From the NCBI GenBank assembly GCA_965112735.1, contig OZ218962.1, positions 1,054,001 through 1,118,000 on the forward strand: 64,000 nucleotides of DNA, given 5' to 3'. This stretch comes from Phaeosaccion multiseriatum. Its lineage: Eukaryota > Ochrophyta, other classes. Below, one piece after another: positions 23,245 through 34,446 of this stretch. Position 1 is the first letter of the stretch. The number at the start of each line of letters is the position of its first letter. Made by a program: the position numbers and the translations under genes. The notes beneath the pieces were generated by a model. It saw only the letters and a program-made list of their open reading frames with translations. It ran no database searches and had not been told where the DNA came from.

Positions 23245-25545
23245 GTATGTCTGTGTGTGTCTCTCTCGTTGTGTGTGTTTGTGTTTGTCTGTGTGTGTCT
23301 CTCTTTGTGTGTGTTTGTGTGTGTGTCTGTGGTATTCGATCGATCTCACCCTGAATGTCCGGTATCCACTGAACGCAGTTGGTGCCCCCCCCCTTCCTGC
23401 TGTTGCTCCTGTTGCTCCTGTTGCTGCCCCTCCTCCTCCTCCTCCTCGTGCTACTGCTGTATCACCAGCTGCTGCTGCTACCGCCTCTCCCACAAGCTTC
23501 GTGCGCAGCCCTGATGATGTGTTCGCATCTGCAGGAGAGTCGCCGCCACCCTCCCTGCCACCGATGTTGCTGCTGCTGATGCTGTTGCTGCTGCTCCTCT
23601 CCTCCGATGCTTCGAAGCCCCCTCTTGTCTCGGCCGTAACCTCTCTCGAAGCAGCAGAAGCAGCAGCAGCAGCAGCAGCAGCGGGAGGGTCTTCTCCGCC
23701 CCCCTGGGTGACAATCACCCCCCCCTGGGCCAGCATCATCACCTTGCCACCGCCCCCCTGGGACAATCCCCCCTGGGAGAGCCCCCCCTGGGAGAGGAGT
23801 ATGTTGGCCGCTGCCGCAGTGAGCGGAGACACCACCACCGCAGCCCCCCCTGGAGACCCCACCGGGGGCCGTGGGGTGCGTTCCGCCTTCTTGTCGGTCC
23901 TGTAGCGAGGACTCGGGGCGGGCATGGACAGGCCGGAGGAGAGCAGCAGGAGGGGTCCTCCCTCCTTCCTCTCCCTCGTGTCCTTCCTCTCCCTCCTGTC
24001 CTTCCTCTTCCCCTCCTCTAGCGGGACGATGACGGCTTCTTCTTCGGGCCTCCTCTGTTTGCTCCTCTTGCTCTGCTTGTTGCTGTTGTTGTTGTTGTTG
24101 TTGTGCTTGCCGACTACAGAAGCACGTGAGGCGCTTTGGGCGGCTTCTGCAAGCTTTGAAGCCACCCATTTGTCCTCTTCGTCGCCGCTGTCCGCGTCAG
24201 AGCTGCTGTCGCTGCCGATGCTGCTGTCTTCGCTCAGGGCCGGATCCGCCCTCTCGATACGTCCGCCCTTATTGCTACTACCGGTGCTGCTGCTTCTCCC
24301 GTCTCTACTGACGGCACAACCACTCGTTGCATCAAGAGCCTCCTGCTTGCCGGCATCCGCCCCTCTCTCTTGCAGCTGCTGTATCACCAACTGCTGCTGT
24401 ATCACCAACTGCTGCTGCTGTTGCCCTAAGGCAATGTTGAGCTTGGCCTCCGCCCTTTCGTGCACGGCGCTTCTCTGCCACCCCTCCCCGCCTCCCCTCG
24501 CTCCTCCTCCGCCACCCCCACCACCAGCAGCAGCAGTTGGTGATACAGCAGCAGCGAGAGCAGCGGCCTCTGCTCTCCGCTTCCCCTTGGCGACAAGTCT
24601 CGCCATGTCCAGGCCGAATAGTCCCGAGTCTTCCCCTTCCTCTTCCTGCTCCTTCTCCTCCTCTTCCTCCTCCTCGTCCTCCTCCTGCTGCTGCTCTGGC
24701 GTCTCCATTTGAACGTACTTCGCTGCCCTGCTCACCTCCCCCTCCTTCTTCTCCTTATCCTCCTCCTCTACCTTCTGTAGCTGCTCCTCATCTTCCCCTC
24801 GCTCTCTCCTCTGATGAGGAGAACATGAAGTATCATCACCATCAACATTACCCCATCCACTGCCATCATCGTCGCCCCCCAACCCGTGTTGCCAGCCCTC
24901 CTCCTCTGATGCAGGACCAGCCCGGTCCTTCATCCCACCGCTCTCGCTCTTGTCGTCGCTCTTGCCCTCCCTCTCTCCCACGTCCATGCCCTTACTCTCG
25001 CCTGCCCCCTCGCCCTCACCCTTCCCCTTGCTATCGCTCTTCCTCCTCCTCCCCCCCATGGCGGTGTGAGTACCCTTGCCGGTCGGTGTGCCTGCAGTCG
25101 GCGGCAGTAGGGGCTTGTGAAACATGTCAGAGAAGGACAGGGCTCGTTGGAGCCCTCCGCTCTTCCTTGTCTTTGCCAACGGGCCTCTTCTTCGCCGCTC
25201 CGCTCGACCGGGTACCGTATCACCAACTGCCGCTGATGCTGTTGCTGTTGCTGACACTGTATTACCAACTGCTGCAGTAGCAGCTGCTGCTGTCTTTCCC
25301 CTACCATCCGCAGCAGCAGCACCGTTTGCCTTCGCTGTTGCCCCCTTTCTCCGGTCTGCCTCACGCACGGGATCGGCCGCTGCGACTACTGCACCTCCTT
25401 GCGTGTCCCCCCCCCCCCCCCCGCCCTTCTTGTCAGTAACTGCTCTGCCTTTGGCTCCTTGAGCTCCTTCGGCCTCATTTCTCGCTGCGCTTGAAGCCTT
25501 CTCGACATCCCTCCTCGCCTTCGAAAGACAAGCCTCTGTGTCTCG

Positions 25546-25584
<39 letters not shown>

Positions 25585-28500
25585 CTCCTTCTTCTCCTTC
25601 TGCTGTATCATCCCTCCCTGACGCTGCTGTCCGTTGGCTACCGCTCTCCGCCCTTTGGAACGCCCCTCTGGACATCCCTCCTGACCTGCCTGTCCGTCTG
25701 TCTGCTCCGCCTCTCCTGCCTGCTCTGTGGTGGCCGTCTCCCCTCTCCCCTCCTGTATCACCAACTCCCCCTCCCCCAACCGACCTTGTAGAGCCATCCC
25801 GTAAGGAGGTGCCCCATATGCTTCTTCCTGTGGCTTTGTGTTCCGTGGTCTCCCATCGTGTAGAGAAGGTGGCTCTGGCGGAGGGTCCTCACCTCTTGGT
25901 GACACTAGATGGCCCTCACTTCCTCCTCCCCCTCCTCCTCCTCCTCCTCCTCCTCCTCCTCCTCCTCCTCCTCCTCCTCCTCCTCCTCCTCCTCCTCCTC
26001 CTCCTCCTCCTCCTCCTCCTCCTCCTCCTCCTCCTCCTCCTCCTCCTCCTCCTCCTCCTCCTCCTCCCCTCCTCCTCCTCCTCCTCCTCCTCCTCCTCCT
26101 CCTCCTCCTCCTCCTCCTCCTCCTCCTCCTCCTCCTCCTCCTCCCGCTCTTCTCATTCGTCGCTGCTGCATGCGCACCTCCTTGGACTTCGCGTACCCAA
26201 TAACCCACTCCCCATCCACTGCCATCCCCTCCCCCTCACCCTCCCCCTTCCCCTCATCCTCCCCCGCGTTGCCACCACCCCCTGCCGACGTAGACGCAGC
26301 ATGTGGAGGGACAGCGGCAGTGGCGTCAACAGGAGCGGTAGAAGCACCATCAACATTAGTGGGGGTGCAAATAATAGCCGTAGAGCCATTCCTCCACATC
26401 GCCTCTCCACCCTCTCCTCCTCCTCCTCCTCCTCCTCCTCCTCCTCCTCCTCCTCCTCCTCCTCCTCCTCTTCCTCCTCCTCCTTCTCCTTCTCCTCCTC
26501 CCCGTCGCCGCAGAGGAAGTGTCTTGTGAATCTCGGCCTTGATTGTGGACAAACGGGCCCTCCAATCATTGGCAAGCTCCTCGACGCTCTCCAGGGGGGC
26601 CATCTTCTTCACAGAGCCGTGTCGCAAGGAGGGAGGCTTGGCCACGGGAAGAGCAGACTCCTGGCCATCTTCATCATCTCCATGGTCTGCTGCTGCTCCT
26701 ACTGCTGAGTCTGAAGCCCCTCCTCCCCCTCCTCCCCCTCCTCCCCCTCTTCCTCCTCCTCCTCCTCCTCCTCCTCCTCCTCCTCCTCCTCCTCCTCCTC
26801 CTCCTCCTCCTCCTCCTCCTCCTCCACCACCACCTCCTCCTCCTCCTCCTCCTCCTCCCTCTTCTCGGTCTCGAGCAAGCCTTCCGCGGGCGCTCCTGGG
26901 CCTCGCACTCGAAGGTCGGACCTTACTCTTACCAACCCCGCGTATTGGGGTCGTGGACTGCCATCTGGTGATCCAGTAAGCAGCTGCTGTGGCTGCCGAG
27001 GCGAGCTCTACACGAGGGGCGCCTTCGAGGGCAGAGAGGGGCGGCAAGGCGGTGCATACACCAGGGGCCCAGGAGGAGAAGCTGGAGTGTATGGGGGAGG
27101 GGGGGAGAGGGGAGGAGAGGGGAGGAGAGGGGAGGGGAGGGGAGGGGGCGAGTGGAAGGGGAGAAGGTACAAGGGCGGCGACAGAGAGAGGGGAGCGGGT
27201 CGGGTTTCAGTTTCGGCAGTTTCAGTAACGCTACTTGCTTTCCCTCCCCCCCCCTTCGTGTTATGTGCTTTACTTTACCTGTCCTCTCCGGCGCAGGGGT
27301 TTCCCGCCAAAAACAATTCACAGAGCTCGTTGAGATTGCCCAGCACCGTAAGTACCGCGGGCAAATGTGCCAGCCTGTTGCTCCGAATGTCCACCACGTC
27401 CAGGACCGGGCAGGCAGAGGGCAGGGCATCAATGTCTTCGAGACGATTGAAAGGCACATAGAGTTCTGAGAGGAGCGACAGGGGAGGAAGGGATGCCAGA
27501 GAGGACAAGCAGTTGCGAGGCAGACGCAGACTGGAGAGGCGGGCCAGGCCCTGTTGGTAGGACGGGGGGGGGAGGGGGGGGGTGGAGAAGGGAGGACTGA
27601 GGGAAGGATACGCTATGAGAGGGTGTGAGAAGGACAGGGGGGGGTGGAGGGGCATGTTTTCTTCAAAACGCCTGAAATTAATGCATCATCGGCCGATCCC
27701 GGTGGCCTTCAACTCTTCGTTGTTTTGCCAACTTAACTCTCTCTCTCCCTCCCTCCTCACTCACTCCATTCCCCCCTCCCCCCTTCCCCCTCCCTCCCTC
27801 TCACCCTCCCTCCCTCCCTTTACCCATCCACAATGTCCCTTCCACCTTCCCTCCCTCCCTCTCTCCCTCCCTCCCTCTCTCCCTCCCTCCCTCCCTCTCT
27901 TCCTCCCTCCCTCCCGCCCCACCCTCCCTTCCCTTCCCTTCCTCCCTCCCTCCCTCCTAACCTTAAGTCCTTTGAGGTCATCGATGCGGTTATCCCCGAG
28001 GTGGAGCTCCGTAAGCTTGGCGAGGTGAGTGAGTCCCCTCAGTCCCCTCGGCCCTCCGATGTCGTTACTGGCGAGGCTGAGGCTCTGTAGTTGTACCAAT
28101 CCAGGGGCTACGTCCGTGCTTGTGAGGCCGTTATCGGACACGTCAAGGAGGGTTAGAGAGGGGCAGCCCTGGAGGAGGAGGAGGAGGAGGAGGAGGAGGA
28201 GGAGGAGGAGGAGGAGGAGGAGGAGGAGGAGGAGGAGGAGGAGGAGGAGGAGGAGGAGGAGGAGGAGGAGGAGGGCCAAAGGTTAGGACAATGGTGGAGA
28301 GCGTCTTCCAGCGAGTAAAATATTTTCTTTTCTGTTGGCAAAGCAGGCGCTGAAGTGGAGTGAGGCTCTGATTGTTGATTGTTGTGTGTTGGTGGTGATG
28401 CTTCCAGCACGATGCCAAGCCGTAACCCCCTCCCTAGACTGCCTCGAGCAGGGGTCCTGTTCCATCTCCCTTCTGGAGGACCTTTCCTGTCCGCCCTCTT

Positions 28501-28833
28501 ACCGAGATTTTGAGATGCTCCAACGAGTTTCGATCCAGCCTGAGTGAGGAAAGGGCCAGCCAGCATAGGCAGTAGTAGCAGGCAGCAGCAGAAGACGCAG
28601 CAGCAGCAGCAGCAGCAGGCGAGGAGGAGAAGCCAAGTAGTAGAACGAGAAGGAAGAATCGAAAGTGTCGAAACGAAGTAGGCAGAGAGAGTCAGAGAGG
28701 GATTGTTGAGGATTGCGGGTGAGTGAGAGCAGGACGGGAGTGCGGCGGACGGACAAGACGAGAAAGGCTCCTAAGTCGTGCTTCTCGCCGTCCGGCAGCA
28801 TTTCGCCCGTATGTATCACTCTGTATGTGTATG

Positions 28834-28893
<60 letters not shown>

Positions 28894-29167
28894 CGTGTGT
28901 GTGTGTTTGACGCGTCCTCTCTCGTACCGGAGTGTCTTGAGCTTGGTGAGCCCCTTGAAGGCCCCCGCAGCGACTCTGGAGATGCGATTGGAGTTGAGCA
29001 ACAACACCTCCAGCTTGGTGTTTCTGCTTGCACACAACCGAACATCAGCAGACAAGGGGGTCAACGAGTACGGAGACCATGGGCATGCAAAGGAAGGAAA
29101 GGAAAGAGTGAGGAGAAGTGGTCGTCCAGTGAAAGGAGAGACAGACAGGGCAAGCGAGAGAGGGGGA

Positions 29168-29211
<44 letters not shown>

Positions 29212-29376
29212 GAGAGTGAGAGAGTGAGAGAGAGAGAGAAAGAGAGAGATCGAGAGAGAGGTGTGGGTCTAATTTCGGTCAGGTGGTTGGAGATAGGAAA
29301 GCGGGTCACGCATCCCCGCTTGACACACACACGTATACACACAACACACACACGCACACAGAGGGCTATCTACCTA

Positions 29377-29439
<63 letters not shown>

Positions 29440-30213
29440 GTCCATCGCCCTAGCCATGCGTCCATCCATATGTCTATACCTGGCAAGGTCGGCATCATCC
29501 AGCTGCACAATCTTGTTGCCGTACAACATGAGCTCCCTCAACTCGAGAAGGAGCTTGAGGTCTGGCACGCTGTCATCGAGGCCGGTGAGGGAGTTGAAGG
29601 ATAGGTCCAGAGAGCGTAGCTTGGGCACAGCCTCATGCAGCACTCCGGCGGCCACCCGTTCGAGGCCTTGGTTGTGGGCATCCACAGCAAAAAGGCTCGA
29701 GTTGGGCTCCTCCAAAATGGCGCACTGTTTCGGGAGAAGAATCAGTAAGTGGGGTTGGGGGGAATTGTCCATGGTTACAGGATCTTGTATGGTAGTATGG
29801 TAGTATGGGGAGGGGGGCTAAAGCGGCAGCGATGTCAGGTGTTGGTTGTGTAGTTCTGCTGGGGCCCGTGCTTGCTGGTTATCGAAAGGGAGGGAACGAC
29901 GAGGAGCACTACTACCATCACGGAGGACGCACAGTATAATTTGCGTTTAAGCAGAGAGCCACACTCTCCTCAGGTCGTGCAAGTCTCCCCCCGCAACAAA
30001 CTAGGGAATAACACGCACCAGCAACTTCGCTCCAAGAGTCGTGCATGGTTTGTGCTGCTGCTGCTGCCGATGCTGCTGCTTGGCCGGCCGCCCTTCCCTC
30101 GCCAAGTTTCTCGCCTCGTCCTCTTCCTCCCGCTCCTTACTCTTGCCCGCGGGAGTCCGTATTACTTCGCCTCGGACAGAAGGTTGTCGCTTACTGAGCC
30201 ACCGCCTCTCCAT
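22745..30213 (-). CDS. Leucine-rich-repeat protein with very long disordered C-terminal region
   Basis: Modelled exons on the minus strand: 30213-30019, 29724-29480, 29023-28928, 28539-28503, 28168-27962, 27550-27279, 27081-26178, 25914-23350, 23023-22745; about 1599 aa. Exons 2-7 give SDS22-like repeats ([66 protein letters not shown]) and a cap ([21 protein letters not shown]). The rest is low-complexity: poly-Gly/Glu, poly-Gln, Ser/Ala, several AAVGDT and QQLVIQQ stretches, with islands such as [17 protein letters not shown] and a basic C-terminal exon ([16 protein letters not shown]). The join across 25915-26177 is tentative. Function unknown; LRR regions of this type usually mediate protein binding. 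Confidence 0.65.
22969..23360. repeat. TGTC/GT repeats and motif cluster in the last LRR-gene intron
   Basis: The intron 23024-23349 contains a TGTC microsatellite (23190-23245), a TGTGTGTC stretch, and at 23046-23113 four imperfect copies of the dispersed CAGTTGGNGATACAG motif. Confidence 0.75.
25915..26177 (-). repeat. CTC/GAG array of about 230 bp, probable purine-only intron of the LRR gene
   Basis: The strand read by the gene is almost only GGA/GAG. Frames to the left and right differ by one base. A donor GAG|GTGCGC at 26177 and an acceptor GTGAG|GGC at 25915 would excise the array and restore frame. An indel in the array would do the same. The acceptor lacks a pyrimidine tract, so the intron model is tentative. 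Confidence 0.45.
26410..26870. repeat. Two further CTC/GAG arrays in LRR gene coding region
   Basis: 26413-26470 and about 26715-26865 are CTC repeats that translate as poly-Gly or poly-Glu in the modelled exon. Between them lies non-repetitive coding sequence ([16 protein letters not shown]). Confidence 0.8.
28164..28274 (-). repeat. GAG/CTC array forming the splice acceptor of an LRR exon
   Basis: About 36 CTC units on the coding strand end CTCCAG|GGCTGC, so the microsatellite is itself the polypyrimidine tract and acceptor of exon 28168-27962. Confidence 0.8.
28838..29440. repeat. GT, GA and TGTC microsatellites in LRR introns
   Basis: 28840-28905 is a GT run, 29172-29255 a GA run and 29370-29435 a TGTC run, all inside introns of the leucine-rich-repeat gene. 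Confidence 0.9.
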
Positions 30214-30537
30214 TGCAGGGCCAGAGGGGGCATGAATTGTCAATTCCCCAGAGATATTTGGTGCTCGCGCTGATGAAGGAGCCCCCCACAGTGGCTGCGG
30301 CTGCTCCAATAGCCCTGCCAGCTGGCTGATAGAGAGTTGGCTGGATAGGACTAAGATAAGGGCGTAGCAAGCACTGGAAAGGATCCTGTTTTGCAGGGAG
30401 AGGAGAGAGCTTTAACGGCGAGGTCCAGCTGTGAATTTATCACCAACTCCCGTTCCCCCTGCCTCATCGGGCATTTCCATATAAAATAAGAGGGAGCCCG
30501 GAAGCGGAGGAGGGGCAGGGCAAGGGAGAGCGTTAGA
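30214..30537. promoter_or_regulatory. Shared divergent promoter, LRR gene / unrecognised gene, with TATA-like box
   Basis: 324 bp between two divergent starts. CCATATAAAATAAG at 30477-30490 is a TATA-like element about 55 bp before the plus-strand ATG. One copy of the dispersed motif (TTATCACCAACTCCC) lies at 30437-30451. Confidence 0.45.
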
Positions 30538-32544
30538 ATGTGGAGGGCGGTGGTTGGCAGGGAAATAGCGGCTTCCATGGAGAATACTGCGGCGGCGAGG
30601 GCGAACAGTGGTGGGGCCCAGAAGGCGGACGTGAAGGCCGTGAGGGAGCTTGGCTTTGTGAAGAAAATGGAAGCCAAGTTCAGAGAGAGGGGCGAGGGGA
30701 CGACGCTGTGCAGAGAGGTGGCGTTCGAGGGGGAGGGCGAAAGCGAAGAGGGCGAGGAGAAGGAGAAGAAGGAGAAGGGGGACGACGAAGAGGAGAAGGA
30801 CAAGCTGCGGGAGAGTGGCCCTAAGGGGAAGCTGGCCGTCACGTACGTTGCGAATGATGGACTCTACTTAGCTGCCGTAGTGCCACCACACCCGCTGCCA
30901 CCTCCAGTAGGGGGAGGGGGAGATGCCGAAAGTGATGGCGGCGAGTGCAGTGAATTCTGGGAGTGCATCATCAGTGAAACCACAGTCAAGAAGCACGTGA
31001 GTAGTTGGGATTATATAAATAGCTGGACATGAATTATTTCCCTTCTACTCTCCTCCATCTCTAAACCCCACATTCTCTCCCCTCCCCCCTCTCTCTCCCT
31101 CTCACTTCCCCGCTCTGTTGCCATTCAGCTGGACGACAACGACGTGGAAGGCCTGAGTATGGATGAGGCGGCAGACATGGTATGGGAGGCTCTCTTCACC
31201 AGCCAAGAGCTCTCCCTATCGTGGGACGAGGACACAAAGGGGGGAGGTGGTGGGCCCGGGCAGAAGCTGTTGAGTGTCAACCTCATGTATGACGCGCTGG
31301 GTACGGGTTGCCTTTACCCGTGGGTGTTGACCAAGAAGCAAGCGGGGTTGACGAGCGCCTTCGTGGACAGCTTGCTCAGACACCTAACTGCCACACCTTT
31401 GGCAGTACCTCAGGCCATGGACGACGAGGTGAGAGAGAGAGCCAGAGCCGGCAAAGGAGGAGAGGAGAGGAGAGGAGCGAGAGGCGGGTGTAGCACACCA
31501 CGTAATTATTGCGTACGTGCGTGCGGCACCATGTACCCCCTGCCTTGCCTATGGCGGGTGGGCGGGTGTGTGTGCCGAGCTCGCTCGGAGAGGAAGACGG
31601 CGTTGGGGAATGGGGGTGTGCTGCTCCTCTGCTCCTTGTGCGACACGACACACACACACACACTATCACCTCCACCACCTCACTCCTTCCCACACCCCTT
31701 CATCTCCTCCTCCCCCCCTCACTCCCTTCCCATTCCCCATTATCCTCTACTCTACCACCCTTACCATCCTCTTCCCCTCCACATCACGCTCCATCAATAC
31801 CACACATACACGCATCTACACATGGTTACAACTTACCTCGAGCGCTCCAATACTGAGCCCATAAGCTCTAATATACATCACACACACACACACACACACA
31901 GACACCGTGCATGTGTGCAGGTGGCCTGCAAATAACTTTTATTGTACTGTTCTTCTCCTCTTACGCACCCCCCCCCACACCCACCCACCGACACACCCAC
32001 CCACGCCACAGAAACATCACGGAAAGAGGGGGGGAAGGGGGCGCCAACCAAGAGAGCGGAAGAAGCGGGCTGTCGACCGCAGGACCACTACCTCCGTAAT
32101 GGCAGCCAAGAACAGGTGCGCTACTTTCATACTTTGTCTCTCCACTCCTCTCGGGACCAAGAGAGCCCATCTGTGGATCAGACTGAAAGAGGAAGATAAA
32201 CGGCTCCGACTCTGTTCGCGCACAGCACACGGACCACTTCCTCCCTCCCCTCTGACGACTGAGTGGTGCTTACATCCCGTCCCTCCCGTGCGTCCGTGCG
32301 TCCGTGCGTTCGTCCTCCGTCCCCCCCTCCCCCCTTGTCTGTCTCTTCTCTTCTATTCTCTTCTCCTCTCTTCTCTTCTCTTCTCTTCTCCTCTCTTCTC
32401 CTCTCTTCTCTTCTCTTGTCTTGTCTTGTCTTCTCTTCTCCTCTCTCCTCTCTTCTCTCTTCTCTTCTCTTCTCTTGTCGTCTCTTCTCCTCTCTTCGCG
32501 GCAACGACAACAGCGCTCCTATGGGGGTCCAGTATTGCACATGA
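30538..32544 (+). CDS. Unrecognised acidic protein with basic, nuclear-signal-like C-terminus
   Basis: Four exons: 30538-30996, 31129-31428, 32012-32115, 32514-32544; 297 aa, all phases consistent. The start is the first ATG after the divergent promoter. Residues about 50-100 are strongly charged (GEGESEEGEEKEKKEKGDDE); two compact hydrophobic regions follow (LAVTYVANDGLYLAAVV, LMYDALGTGCLYPWVLTKK); the tail is basic (RQPRERKKRAVDRRTTT) and would serve as a nuclear localisation signal. No family was recognised. An alternative end exists: exon 2 could splice to GTGGCCTGCAAATAA at 31921, adding only VACK. Exons 3 and 4 are preferred because both splice sites fit and a long TCTTC tract precedes exon 4. 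Confidence 0.55.
32340..32505 (+). repeat. TCTTC pentanucleotide-type array as polypyrimidine tract
   Basis: About 160 bp of TCTTCTCTTCTCC repeats run to the acceptor GACAACAG at 32513 of the preceding gene's last exon. Confidence 0.8.
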
Positions 32545-32697
32545 CGACAAACTCAAACTTGAGAGGAAGAAGGACCCCCTCGATACGGACCGACTCAGGC
32601 ACGCGATAACAGGTTATCAGGTTTCAGACGGACAGGTCGCAGGCCAACAGGCGGCCGGCGGTGACCGCTGCAGGGCAGGCAGTGGCCGCTGCCGGGA

Positions 32698-32896
32698 ACA
32701 GGGCAGGTAAAGGCAGAGCCAAGAGGGCGATAAGGACTGAAGCTGGGCTGACCTGGACTGAGGCACGCTGCGCGGGCCTATTGGGCTGTCCCTGTGTGAC
32801 ATGTGTTGCACAAGACGCCTTGCCTACGCGCATCAGTCCAGCTCAGCCCAGCTTCAGTCCTTATCGCCCTCTTGGCTCTGCCTTTGCCTGCCCTGT
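32698..32896. repeat. 64-bp near-perfect inverted repeat with 71-bp loop
   Basis: The arms are 32698-32761 and 32833-32896. The reverse complement of the right arm matches the left arm at 62 of 64 positions (both contain GGCAGAGCCAAGAGGGCGAT). The loop is 32762-32832. A transcript would fold to one long hairpin. It lies 150 bp after an unrecognised gene, contains no credible frame, and shows no clear target-site duplication. Confidence 0.9.
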
Positions 32897-32923
32897 GAGT
32901 GGCAAGTGAGCAAGGTGAAGTGT

Positions 32924-32992
32924 GCGATGACGTGCGCGATGACGTGTGCGATGACGTGTGCGATGACGCGTGCGATGACTTGTGTGGTGACG
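32924..32992. repeat. GCGATGACGTGT short tandem array
   Basis: Five to six 11-12 bp units of the type GATGACGTGTGC immediately downstream of the inverted repeat. Confidence 0.85.
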
Positions 32993-34446
32993 TGTGAGTG
33001 CGTCAGCTTTCCGACAGAGACATGTCCTCTCTGCCCAGCCGCAACCCTGACCCAAAGCTCAAGCCCAGTGAGCCCTATAGGGCTCTGCCTGCCCCGCAGC
33101 AGTCGTCGCCTGCCTCGTCGCCTCACTGACATTCACCGACATGTATTGATTGCCTACCTCCTCGCCTCACTGACATGTATGAATGTGTATTGATTGCGCT
33201 CCGGAGACGTCAGTCCGGGGGGCTCTTACCGTAGACTCGCGCAAAGTGGAAGAGTTGTTGTTGTTGTTGTTGGAGGAGGAGGAGGAGGAGGAGGAGGAGG
33301 AGGAGGAGGAGGAGGAGGAGGAGGAGGAGGCGTTTCCACTTGTGCGATTAACCCTATGGTCTTTGTATAAACACCACGTCAACTTTGAGGGCGATAAAAG
33401 ATCAGTTAGTTTTCGGAACCATTGATTGTGTTCTCATTCTTCGCATGCGCCTGGCAGTGAAGGAATGGCAGGCCCAGGGCTTGCCCTTGTCGCATCCCCC
33501 CCTACTTTTGCTGCAGTAGACTTCAAACCCTGCCTGACCCTGAGTCGGCCTTGACAAAACGACGTCTTGAAAAAGCACCTCCCTTAAACAAAATGATGCC
33601 TAATCAACTGCAGAGTCCTCCCTTCCTTCGATCAGTCAGGTGCATGGCCTTTAACGACGCCTCCTTCCCCCTCCTCCCGCCAGTCTTCCTTTGTATGGGC
33701 GTGCGTGCTGAGCAACAGCGTTAGCACTCGTAAGATAAAGAGAGTGAGGAAGGCCACTCCTGCCTTTCTTCCCCTCTCGTCTTCGCTCGATGAGCCCGAA
33801 AACAGCCTTGGCGCGTTTGGGATGCTGGAAACGTTTCCGATGTCCGAGATGCCTCTTCGTAGGGCCTTGTTCGCACGAATGGAATAGCGTTTCGCGCGGC
33901 CGTAGCGCAGCCTCTCTCTCTCTCTCTCGAGAAACACTTCCTTGATGCTCGGGTCGGGTCCTCCTTCGTCTCCATCTCCCCCTCTACCTCAAGACCAACC
34001 ACAAGCCACTCCACGGAGCACCTTACGATACATCGAACGGGGGAGGAAGTGCCGCCCTGCAATGACCTTCCAAGCGTCGCCTTAGCATCGCCGGGGAGGA
34101 TGGTGGCAAATATACTCAGGACGGCTTGGACCGGCTGCACGGCAGCGGAAGACACACCCGAAACCTGGCTGTCGTCCGCCCACCCCCGTCCGTTACCTCC
34201 CCAAAGGGAGCCTGCGAGGGCTCTGCCTTGGAAGCTCCGCGTTATCTATTGAAGAATGGACCTTGCCCTTCTCTCGCACGCCCTTTGGATCGCTTAGGAA
34301 ACGGAGGGCCGCAGCCCTGACGTAGAGTGGCATAGGGCGGCACATTCAAAAGGTCTACTTCACTCTTTCCTTCAGAGAAAAAAAGTCGTGGGAGTAGCAC
34401 GTAGGAGCACCTGGTAGTCCAGCCCAAGCTGCCACAGCTACGGAGC
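32993..34446. other. Spacer with no convincing gene
   Basis: Contains GTTGTT and GGA microsatellites (33255-33330). The 33720-34155 stretch has an open minus-strand frame (starting SSAAVQPVQAVLSIFATIL) of reasonable composition but no splice or family support. Otherwise nothing is seen. Confidence 0.5.

Noticed and set aside
25838-26708. Long open frames of poly-Pro, poly-Leu or poly-Ser on the plus strand and poly-Arg, poly-Gly or poly-Glu on the minus strand
   Set aside because: They are the trivial translations of CTC/GAG arrays, which are open in most frames. Only the frame continuous with the leucine-rich-repeat exons was kept.
33721-34155. Minus-strand 144-aa frame
   Set aside because: Reasonable composition at one end only, no recognisable domain, no splice-consistent partner, and an Arg/Ser-rich remainder.
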